Of a stretch of 64,000 nt of DNA, positions 19,496-29,954 are shown one piece after another (positions within the stretch are counted from its first letter, which is position 1; each line of letters starts with the position of its first letter). The notes beneath the pieces are model-generated. The model was not told where the DNA came from. It saw nothing but the letters and a program-made list of their open reading frames with translations, and did no database searches. Source of the stretch: Agapanthus africanus (lineage: Eukaryota > Streptophyta > Magnoliopsida > Asparagales > Amaryllidaceae); contig JASDDO010000016.1 of the NCBI GenBank assembly GCA_030015575.1, forward strand, positions 455,962,141 through 456,026,140, written 5' to 3'. The translations under genes and the position numbers were made by a program.

Positions 19496-21815
19496 TCACC
19501 ATTAAGCTATACTAACTTGTGCTAACATGTTTAAAACATCGATCAAACGGATTTTCGAAAACCGCAAAATTCCATGTTAAAGTTTCTGTCGATTTTTAAA
19601 AGGATCTAAAAATTATTTTACATATCACAAAAAACAAAGCAGGGTTTTTTTAAGCAAACTGCGAAATTTTGAGCACGTGATCCCACGTGACCGCCGCGGA
19701 TCCACGATCAAACCTAAGGTTTGACCGCGGAATCGCGGCAGTACTGTGGGAACAGTGCATCAAAATTTTCCAGTTGGCTTTCCTTGGGAAATTATGGGTT
19801 TTGGTACTGTTCATTTGGGCCCAGTTTTTGTTACTGTACAGCAGATGTACGTGAGGCCCACTTCGGGAAGTTTTGTCGATCGAAATTTTAAACTTGTTAG
19901 TATGTAGTATTTACATTATATCTCCGACCGGGAATGTCATTTTATCGGTAAACCGCGTCTGATTACTATAGTTCTTTTTAGACGGGTTTGCGAATGTGAC
20001 ATTCACGTTGATGTTCCGTGTTGTGTTGTATTGTTGCGGATATGTCGTGGTGGATAGCAGGGTGCAATGGTAGTGCAGTTTGGATTTATTTGTACATTTG
20101 ATATTGCGGGGCGAGCGTCCAACATGTGGACTGCCGTTACTGCCTGTTGTATAATATTCTTTTGGGGCACGACCGGGTTGAGGTCGATGTACCCGTTGTA
20201 CATATTTTTATTTCTGTACTAGGTTTATCCCGCGAAGGAGTGCACGGATAGCCGGATTCTGGAGGGCAACGGGTCCGTATCTCATGGTTTTGAGAGGCAA
20301 AGGGACCTCATTCTAGAATTGGCAGACTATTCGCCGCACTCGTAGGGGGTACAGGTTGACCTAAGGAGGGGTGCTCAATTTACCGGATTTCGTGAAGTGC
20401 CGGGTGTTCCATTCACTATGTTGTGGGGACTACCTCGCTTCAGGTTTTGGCGGGTAACTTGCCACACTCGTAGGGGTCTAGGTTTCATTGCACAGGCTAT
20501 CCACACGACTAGGGGAATGTCGGGTTTCAGTAGCGGCTCTGTGAAACCCGGGGATTCCAGATTATCTGTATTGTTCTGTGATGCTTATTACTTTTCTGTA
20601 ATGTTGCATATTATCACGCCTGGAGCGATTATTGTATATTGGTATATATACTATTAGATATTGTATATGTTTTACACCCGTGCTAGTCCAGCCCCCGCTC
20701 TGTCGTTAGTTAAGTAACCTAACGGGTGATGACGGGACCCAGTGACGAATGCGGATGGCATATACGAACATTTTATTTTCGTTCTTTTCTGGTGTGATTG
20801 ATTGATGGGACCGCATTGATTCTTATCAATGGAAGGATAAAACAAACCTATATTTGATGTTGTTGGAACAAATTTTAAAAGGTGTTATTAAAAAGATGTT
20901 TACTTTTGTTTTACAAAGCGGTATTCAGTTAGAATATTCTGCACCTCATTCCACGAGGCAAGGGCCGAGATCCCTTCACCGGGAGTGACCCCTTGGGCAG
21001 AAGTTTACGTCAGGGTAATAACTTCAATATAGTCGATTACAAGTTGCTTTGCATCGCGGTATTCAGTTGGAATATCCTGCACCTCATTCCACGAGGAAAG
21101 AGCCGAGATCCCTTCACCGAGAGTGACCTCTTTAGCAAAAGGTTTTCACCACTATATTTTTATAAAAAGCTATCAGGTTCCTTCAACGAGATCAAGTTCA
21201 TTACGTTAAAGGTTTTTCGCCAAAAACCAGCCGTAGCCCTCCGTCGTATCTTATGGATGGTCAGTAGTATTCAAGCTATGTTTGTTGGCCTTCGTCAAGG
21301 CATAGTGTTTGGTAGTTGCTGGGTATTCATTTGTTGCATAGATAGATGTGTTGGTTTGGGACAGTCGTATAGCCTTGTTGGCCTTCGTCAAGGGCTTGTA
21401 CGGGTGAGTTCAAATTGACCTGGACAATGACGGGTAGAACTTGACATGTGACTTATGATTTGTTGGCCTTCATCAAGGTCATAAGAGCATGAGGCAAAAA
21501 TTCATATCGGGAGTTTCAAACATACAAGAAACTTGCCAGGCATGTGCATACCATCTGGAGTGTGATAACTTGAGTGCCTTCCATCAAGTTATCATGCGAT
21601 GATAGTTGGATCCCGATTCTCACTGATGAGTTGGTTTACTCTTCGGGTGATCCCGACTAATTCTTCTTTAAGGTTTGGAGGAGAATTTGAGATTACAGTG
21701 GGAGGTTTCCTGATTAGATAAAGTGATAACCATTCTGATCTAGGTTAGAGTGCACACAGAGTGTTTCTTTTCTCTCTCTCTTTGGCAGCGACCTTTGACC
21801 GACCCTAGACTATGA
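19496..21815 (+). other. Element D leader
   Basis: 2.3 kb of noncoding leader homologous to the B leader (shared blocks include CCCGCTCTGTCGTTAG near 20700 and GGCCTTCGTCAAGG near 21290). It contains two CCGCGG-type near-palindromes at about 19692-19740, a direct duplication of about 90 bp (20919 and 21056, offset 137) and three TTGGCCTTCRTCAAGG motifs. It ends in a pyrimidine run before a GCAGCGACC block also found just upstream of gag in B. Confidence 0.75.
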
Positions 21816-24800
21816 CTCAGTGACCAAGTTGACCGAACCTTCTTAAAAAAAACTGGCCTTTGGATTGTCTATAGTTGCATAAGTCATTGCCGCTCTTTCT
21901 TTTACTCTTTGTATTTCTCAGAACACCCCGTATTACTACGGACATCCACTTTCATTGGATAAATCCATCGTATGGTTATATACGAACTTAAAGGGACTTC
22001 TTCGAGGATGGATCCAGGTTCAGGAGAAATAGAATTAGTTTATTCAGTTGTCTTTTATTATCACCTTCTCTGAGGTTGCGAGGGCTCCTTAGTTTAGGAG
22101 AGTACACCTATTACGCTTGTTGGATAGTCTTATTTCAAACGATAGGCTGGTGCCGAAAGGTAGGGAATGAAGAAAACCAATTAGCCTAAGTAGGGTGTAC
22201 ATAAGGTAATATGTAAAGACAAAATGAAGGGATTAGAAAGAGGGCAAAGTAAATTGCGACTGTTATCATTCACGACCAAACTGCGTACTTCATCGCCACT
22301 CCTATTTCACCTTTGCTTTTTCCCAGTTTGGGAGAAATAGAATAAGGTATTATTCAATAGTCTTTTATCATCACCTTCTCTCAAGTTGCGAGTACTCCTA
22401 GGATTAGGAGAGTACACCTATTATGCTTACTAGATAGTCTTCTTCCAAACCATAGGCTGGTGCCGAATGGTAGGGAAGGAAGAAAACCTTTTAGCCTAAC
22501 GAAGGTGTACAGAAGGTAACGACTAAAGACAAATAAAGGGATTTGGAGAGATGGCAAAGAAATATACGGTTATAGTCATGAATTGGATTATGGAAGAGGC
22601 ATTACTAAGAATACCAGGATACCCCTATGAAACATTTTCATGTTTCAGTGCATTGTTAAAAGAAAACTGATTTCTTGATTAGATACTTACTCCAGGATAT
22701 GTATTTACCAGGTATGATTCTCACATCTGTATGGTTTTACAAATGATGAGTGGGAGGAAGTTATTAGGAATTAAGGTGATCATCCTCATTATATCGGAAT
22801 TCGTTGTAATTGGTGATATTTGAGGAAATCGCTTGGGTACAGTTTTCAACCTACGATGCACAGGATTTGAGTTATTCCAACTCAGGAGACTTATACAGAG
22901 TATTGTATGTTGTCCAGTGTCCGTCAGGACAAAGGGGTAGGTCCTCGTACTATGTTCTGTTTACTTGTGACTTCTCTAGTTTTTAGACAAGTGTTTCGTA
23001 GAAATACAATGTCTAAGTTTTGAGAAGTTGTGGGTATAGGAATAAAGTAGAGAACCAGGTATCACAAGTATCGGGATTCTTCAAAGAGATCGAAGATATA
23101 GATTCTTGTGATTGGTATTCAGTTAATAGTAACGGTTTTTGAGAAACTTGTTTCTCTTTCAGGTTATTCATAATTGGATGGATTCCTAAGTTTAGTAATG
23201 CTGATTAGCCTCTCTCTATTAAGTTGATATGCACTGGAGACAGCTGCATGGTTTGAATCTGGTTCCAATTAAATTAGTGCCTCTATTTCTATATTGTATA
23301 TAGAATGGTTCATATCTTAACGATGTTAAGGTAAGGGGAGTTGTCCAGCTTATGCTTAAAACCAGACACTGGATAACTCAAGGCACGTTTCTGTAATGGC
23401 TGTTTGTGGGTTGACCCTGGCTTTGACGAGGGTTGACATTTCTACCATCTGATAGATCATTAGTGATATTGTTCTTGACTCGCCACAGTTTTAGTAAAAT
23501 GGATTTTTTCAGAAAATAGTAGTGGGAGTATGGTAGAACTGGAAGTGATTCCAGAACCGCAAACGATTACGAAAAATTTAATAGGACCTATATATTCAAT
23601 CAGGTTTGACATTCCAATAGCCACTTCGTAGATATGGTGGATAACCTCAGACACCCGAAAGGTACTCCGGTAGCCTCAAGAACGGTGACAGGGAGGTTCT
23701 TGTTTACCAAGACTTGACACTACTGTTGTTCCAGACTATGAGACTTGGCAGAAGGATAAGTATAGCGTCGTTCTAGACTAGCTTTAGAAGTGTACGTATA
23801 TATTATTCTGCCAGAGGGTTGTAGTAGTCAGTGGGAGCAGCGGAAGTATAGTGGGCAAGTAGCTTACGTCTATTTATAGACTTGAGCAGATATAGCAGAG
23901 GAAGATCATCTAATTTTGATGTGACAGTCATGGGTTTGACTTCATCAGAATAGGAGATGGATCTATTAAGAAGGTAGTAGGGTGTAATGTCCTGGTTTTT
24001 GGATGACATACACAGATTAGGAAGTAAAATTCCTATACTACAATCGGTTGTATTTTGGTCGTCACACAGTTGTTTCTCCACAAAGGACATGGATGTAATA
24101 TCAGACATTCTGGTTACTAGATCTATGGTTTTAGATCTAGATTTGGGTAGTTTACCAATATGGGTACTTTGACAATATTCTAATAGTATTTTAGAATAGA
24201 TGACTACTGGCATGGTGGTGTACCTGTAGGTGATGGAGTCACCCTCTCTAAAGGTGTCTTAGAGACTAAAGGAGAGAGGGATGTGCATGATTGGCAGATC
24301 ACTTGCTTAGGAAATTGAGTCAATCGTGAAATGTCAAGTACCACACCAGATGTTGTATTTGCACTAGATGCAATAAGTTTATATTAATCCAATCCTGAAG
24401 AAACATAAGGAAGCAGTTTTGGAACATAAGTGCATGTTCTACGGACTTGATGACGGCAGCCTCCTTCGGGAGATGGTTATCATTCCAGGCTTCAAAGGTG
24501 ACATAGATGACAGAGTGATTGTCAGAGTTATAGTTTTTCCTCTGACGAGGGACAGTATTATGGACAGGTGGTCCAAGAGGATACTGTGGGAGGCATGGTG
24601 CTGGATACTGATTAGGTTCAGTTATCGATACAGTCTAAGAAGTTTGGATTTGGAGTTCATATATGAACTAGGTCCCATCAGATATCAAGACATATTCTAA
24701 GACATGTATTACTCGATTCGGGAGATGGCTTTCTCCGCGAACTTGAGATTAAGAGAGACATAGAAAGAAACATCAGGGCGGATCCACTCATTGAGGCTAT

Positions 24801-24908
24801 TTCTCGAACACAAGAGTTTTTCAAACTAGCTTTGTGAAACAGATTAGTAGAGGAGTTGGACGTTCGGTATCACACGGGCTGTGAGTATGCGACATCGCAA
24901 TAATTAGC
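21816..24908 (+). pseudogene. Eroded copia coding remnant of element D
   Basis: No open gag or pol. The first part (about 22020-22560) is an imperfect duplication of about 235 bp with offset near 307 and no clear coding origin. From about 23480 on, stretches match B pol at the DNA level, for example GTAGAACTGGAAG near 23533 (end of integrase region), a reverse transcriptase stretch near 24000-24120, and RNase H-like segments near 24420-24780. Too many lesions to count; dead. Confidence 0.7.
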
Positions 24909-24928
24909 CTTAAGTGCAAGTGGGAGAT
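24909..24928 (+). other. Polypurine tract of element D
   Basis: GTGCAAGTGGGAGAT directly before the 3' LTR is identical to the tract of B and A. It is conserved although the adjacent coding region is destroyed. Confidence 0.85.
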
Positions 24929-27031
24929 TGTTGGAAATAGTGCCCTCAAAGTCAATTATTGGATCGCATGTACGTGATTGCAATGATTGAGGCAGGACCT
25001 ATACTGATATGACAGTCTTGCTCGAGATGATAGTATGCTATCTGGTTTGTCTTTATCATCGTATACATGCTTTAGTTCACTATTGCATGATGATAGAGCC
25101 CATAGGATTCTTGCTTGACTAACAGCAGTATGATGGCGATCATATACGTGGGAGCTGGGGTCTGTAAGCACATCCTTTAAAGTGTCCCTAGTCGTGGGAG
25201 TTTCGAGACAGGGCATCGATACTCCAGAGTAGACTAGTGTATACAGTCGAGACCCCGACGAGGGGCGGTGGCCGTTCTCACAAGCCATTGGTGTTAGTTG
25301 GTTCACCTAAGATGTATACAGGTGCTCATTAGGTTATGAGTACACCGGACAGGACTCGCCGGGAACATGCTAGTTGGTATTATACATATCGTCAGATAGC
25401 AGTTCCCTAGTGACATGTGTACAGGTTAGTTCATCGACCTGAGGTCGTCATTTGTCTCCTGTGAGTTCCCACTGTGCTTTGATTTCTACCCTACCACGGC
25501 TCAAAGGAGTCGTGCAAACAGGTCTTTTTTGGGTACAGTTCCGAGCCACATGGAGGCAAGTGAGCGGATCGGTAGGGGACTCGTCTCTCCCGGTATTGGG
25601 GATGAGATCGCGTTGTGTCTAGGAGAGCCATTACACAAAGCCCTCGGCCGAGGCAGGAGATGTACTGGTAGGTACTCCAGTAGTATCTCAGGGTGTTCTG
25701 GGCCACTCTCTGACACGACTTATACCGCTAATGGGGGTCTGACGTTACCAGACCCCTAGGCAGATATGCGATACTCATAGACGAACGGACCGGACTGTAT
25801 GTATATTGTCACTGTTAGGCTCAGTAGGGTTTCTGAATGAGTTCGCTCGTCAACTTCCCTTCCAATCAATACATAGGCAACCGTTACGTACAGCTTGTAC
25901 CTCTGACGTGCTAGTGGTTATACCCAGTGCCAGTGTGTTAGATGAGTCATTAGAGTCCCCCACAGACACTTTCCCAAGTTCGGGCGAAACGTTGTAGAGG
26001 CCGTATGGTTTTATGGCAGGGTTCGGAAAATGCACGTGCGTTTTCGCACGTGTCATTTTTCGGGCAGATAATACTGGTCGGCTTTGGTTTAAGCCGGATC
26101 CGAGTATTATACGGTGTAGATATAATATCTTTGTCTCAGATGCATTTGTATTCGGTCGTAATACAAATACGGGTATGTTTATACCATTATGGGGTTATCC
26201 TGAAATTCGTTTCAGGATCACTTTTGGAAGTTGCCAGTTTCCAGTTTTCTATCGCCCGTCTTTAACATTCGGTTAAAGACGGATTTATCTTTTCTTCTGG
26301 AGGGTAGGTCATAAGGTGAGTCATGAGTGGAAGCTTCTTGATATGGTGACTAGGATTAGTGACTCATGGTTGTATTTAATGATGCATTAAATGCTTTGAT
26401 GACTAGCTTAAGGTGATTCATCATTTGCATTAATGTTTTGCAAGGTGTACATTATGACTCATTCATTTGTATTAGTGCTAATGGTCACTCTCTTGATTCC
26501 TACACTCACCTCCCTCCCCTTTAAATTGGCCGGCCATTCTTGGTGAATGGGCATGGTTGTTGTTTTGAGAAAAGATTATAGTTTATGTGTATGGAAATTT
26601 CAAAGCTCTTTTCATTCCATCACAATTTCAAATGGCAACTTCATTAACCGTTCATCCATGGCTTTGGACGTAACGAGACAAAGTGTTCTACTCATTCTCT
26701 ATATCATCTTGGTCGTCTCTTTTAGCAAACTTGACGACTGAGTTGCCTCGGTTCAGAGGCGGGAGCCCGTTTAAAGATCCGTCGACGTGGTGCCACCTGG
26801 ACTAGAAGACTGGAGATTCAGGAGATCAGAGCAGCCGCAATAAAGCGTGGGATGATGGTTGAAGACCGAAGGACTCGGATCGTTCGGTATAACTCTTCTA
26901 CGTACTTTGTAGTTTGTTAGTTTAGCTTTAATGGCAGATCCGGGTTATAGTACGCGATAGCGCCAGTTGTAAAAGTTTTTGTTCCGCATTTGGCGTCTGT
27001 TAGACGGCCGGGGCGCTACTGTGGACTTACA
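24929..27031 (+). repeat. Element D 3' LTR
   Basis: 2103-bp partner of 17381-19481, including the same hairpin (26027-26060), the bZIP-type sites and the TTTAAATT box. It ends CTTACA and is followed by the target duplication GTTTA. Confidence 0.92.
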
Positions 27032-27036
27032 GTTTA

Positions 27037-27139
27037 GACACGATCCGTGTGCTCAAGTCCGTGTTACGAAGCTTTGATAATTGTTTTTCATATATTCCGC
27101 CTCCCCGCAAGCTTGTGGGGTGCGTGACATGGACTTAAA
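27037..27139 (+). repeat. Element B 5' LTR, piece 3
   Basis: Last 103 bp of the B 5' LTR, matching 34949-35051 with only a few differences. It contains the inverted repeat CCCCGCAAGCTTGTGGGG and ends CTTAAA. Confidence 0.92.
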
Positions 27140-27140
27140 G

Positions 27141-27153
27141 TGGCATCAGAGCC
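27141..27153 (+). other. Primer binding site of B, initiator tRNA-Met
   Basis: TGGCATCAGAGCC lies one base after the LTR end, a close match to the standard plant copia site TGGTATCAGAGCC. Confidence 0.88.
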
Positions 27154-29219
27154 AACTAAACCTTTACTAGCTTGTTAGCAACTAATTAGAACTTCAATCG
27201 TCGGAAAAACGCGAAAACAAAACCCCGGACCCCTCAAGTTTCTGTCAATTTTAAACGTGTCGATAAAATTATTTGATGTGCCTGAAAATTAACAGCAGGG
27301 GATTATAAGAATTCTGGGAAAATACGAGGACCTAACTCGGTAAGACGGCCGCGGATCCGCGGCCGAATAGTGCTTTTGGCCGCGGATCCGCCGCCGAGTC
27401 AACCCCGAGTTGACTCGGATTTGCGTAGTAATTCATATTTTGTGGTGTTTTGTTTTTCAGTATATTCTGTTTCTGCCCAGATTACTTCTGTGCTGGCTTG
27501 CATTTGGGGTAGATACGGAAAAAGGCTGTCGATCGATATTCTAAGTTATTTACTAATCGGGATTTTATCTGTAATGTTTAATGTGCTCGTAAACCTCCCC
27601 TAACTGCTAGTATGTCGGTTGGCAGGGGGTTGCACATTTCTGTAATGATTTTACTGTTTGTGTATATGAACTTGATTGGATTGTTGTGATGATTAGCCGG
27701 GGTTTGAGATGGGTTTTATATTCATTCATTCGATGTAAATTGTAAGATGATGTAATATTCTTTTACGGGGCACATCCAGGTTGCGGTTGTAGCCACCGTT
27801 GTATTATTTCATTTACTGTTTTTTTGCTCCTAGGATAGACCCAAGGTGGGGTACACAAACTACCGGGTACGTTGAAGTGTTTAGTGGCCTACTCACGTTG
27901 TTGAGAGAGCCGCTTCACTTCGGGTACTTGACGGGTAGTTTGTCGTACCCGTAGGGGTCTAGGGTGGGGTAATGGCTATTCATCACAACTGTGTAATCCG
28001 TCTTTCGTTGCAAGCTCGAAGGAAACGTGGATTGCTTGTATATCCAATAATGTTCATCAGTGATCTGGAATGCCTATTATTGCGTCTGACGAATGTACAA
28101 TATCTATATATGATAGCTATTTAGACGTCACTTATGTTTTACACCCGCGCTAGCCCAGCCCCCGCTCTGTCGTTAGTTAAGTAACCTAACGAGTGATGAC
28201 GGGACCCAGTGGCGAATGCAGATGGCATAAGAGGACGTTGTATTTTCGTTGTTTTCTGCAATGATAGGTTAATGATGGGACACATTATTATAATGCAAAG
28301 AAAACAAACCAAAGTTGAATCGTTGGAACAAATTTAAAAGAAACCACTCGGTTATTTTAAAAGAGCAGAATTTTTTAATTGCGGAGCTTTAACTACTCCT
28401 TTTAAAAAGCTATCAGGTTCCTCCGATTATATCAAGTTCACCACGTTCACGGTTTCACCAAAACCATTCGTAGCCCTCCGTCATTTCTTATGGATGGTCA
28501 GTAGTATTCAAGCTATGTTTGTTGGCTTTCGTCAAGGCATAGTGTTTGGTAGCTGCTGGGGTATTCATTTGTTGCATAGATAGATGAGTTGGTTTGGGAC
28601 AGTCGTATTACCTTATTGGCTTTCGTCAAGGGTATGTACGGATGGGTTCAAATTAACAAGATAATGATGGGCAGAACTTGACATGTGACTTATGATTTAT
28701 TGGCTTTCGTCAAGGTCATAAGAACATGGGGCAAAAAAATCCACATCGGGAGTTTCTAAAGAAACTGAAACTTGCTAGTATTGCATACCATTTGGAGTTT
28801 GATGAATGTTGGTAGGATTCCTTCAACATTATCATACGATAATATTTGGATCCCGATCCTACTGTGAGTATATGCTGCTTATCAGGAGATTCGTCACTTA
28901 ACGATCAATGCTATAAACCAAGTAGGTGTCGAGAAAGGTGTCAGCGGGGCTACGCCCCTAGAGAAAAGAGGTTATTTAATTAAGCAACTTCGCGAAAGCA
29001 TTGGAAAACCTCCCTCGAAGTACCGACACTGGCCTGGCTGAACGGTGAAGCAAGTATTGTATAGTGAGAATAGTCCTGGCTACTTCTTCTTTTATGGTTT
29101 GAGGAAGGATTTGAGAAACAGTGGGAGCCATCCAGTTTAGATAAACTAAAAACCAATCTAAACTTGCAAGAGCATCATACTAAAGTGTTTTCTTCTCTCT
29201 CTCTCATTGCAGCGACCTT
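27154..29219 (+). other. Element B leader
   Basis: About 2 kb of noncoding leader. It contains a perfect 18-bp palindrome GGCCGCGGATCCGCGGCC at 27347-27364, an imperfect second copy at 27378-27395 and several TTGGCTTTCGTCAAGG motifs (28520-28720). The block CCCGCTCTGTCGTTAG near 28160 is shared with D. It ends in a pyrimidine run and GCAGCGACC just before gag. No convincing upstream gene. Confidence 0.75.
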
Positions 29220-29225
29220 GTGACC

Positions 29226-29954
29226 ATGACTAGGTTACATCTAGATAACAAGTTGACTGAATCTAACTTATATGACTGGCAAAGGTCTGTCCAAATGTCC
29301 GTCCAGATGTCCATTGCCTATGACAAGCTGGACCACCCTATTACTACTCAAGATCCCGCCGTCCCAGGTCCAGTTTCCACTGTCGCGGATATGGATATCC
29401 GTCAGACAAGGGAAAAGGATAAAGCGAAAGCCAAGTGCCTCGTGTTGGCTTCAGTTGATGGTGTATACCAGAAACAGCACGAGAAGATGGATTCAGTTTC
29501 CATCTTTCTCCATAACAAAGATTTATATGGAGAGCAATCTCATATCGCAAGATATGAGACCTCGAATGAATTAATTCAAGCGAGGTTGGCTGTCGGGTCA
29601 TCTGTAGGGGACGACGTCCTTACGATGACTAGCTATATTGATGAGCTCAAGGACCTGGAGACCACGTTGGGAAATAGGTCATATGCTGACTTATTTCCAC
29701 AGTCCCCACCCTCTACTTACACCCTGAAAGAAACCAGGGATACACAAGCTCTGCTTAATGGAGGACCTTCTTCTTCTACATCCAGGGCGAAAGCAAAGGG
29801 TGAAAAGAAGAAGACCTCTACAAAGCCGATATACGGTGTCAGTAAAGTAGGAGGAAAGGGAAGAGCAAAAGTTTCGGGACTTGGTGTAGCTAAAGAGGGA
29901 TGTTCCTATTGTTATGGGATTGGGCATTGGCAGAAGGATTACAGGGCTTTGTAA
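29226..29954 (+). CDS. Copia Gag of element B
   Basis: Capsid/nucleocapsid protein of about 242 residues, typical in length for plant copia Gag. The N-terminus (L-D-N-K-L-T-E-S-N-L-Y-D-W) resembles the usual L-x-G-x-N-Y-x-x-W entry motif. The middle is helical and charged, and the C-terminus is lysine-rich before a zinc-knuckle-like segment (C-S-Y-C-Y-G-I-G-H-W). I chose the ATG at 29226 over the one six bases upstream because the protein resembles relatives from M-T-R-L onward. It is followed closely by the protease-integrase region. Confidence 0.75.
   Translation: MTRLHLDNKLTESNLYDWQRSVQMSVQMSIAYDKLDHPITTQDPAVPGPVSTVADMDIRQTREKDKAKAKCLVLASVDGVYQKQHEKMDSVSIFLHNKDLYGEQSHIARYETSNELIQARLAVGSSVGDDVLTMTSYIDELKDLETTLGNRSYADLFPQSPPSTYTLKETRDTQALLNGGPSSSTSRAKAKGEKKKTSTKPIYGVSKVGGKGRAKVSGLGVAKEGCSYCYGIGHWQKDYRAL

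Larger units (their letters stand above)
17381..27031 (+). mobile_element. Ty1/copia element D, non-autonomous with eroded interior
   Basis: A 9651-bp element inserted in the B 5' LTR and flanked by GTTTA (17376-17380 and 27032-27036). LTRs of 2101 and 2103 bp start TGTTGGA and end CTTACA, and differ by about 2-3 % in the stretches I compared. Primer site and polypurine tract are intact. The interior keeps a recognisable leader and scattered pol-derived stretches, but no open gag or pol. The interior is far more decayed than the LTRs, so this copy was probably moved by proteins from a relative such as B. Confidence 0.9.
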
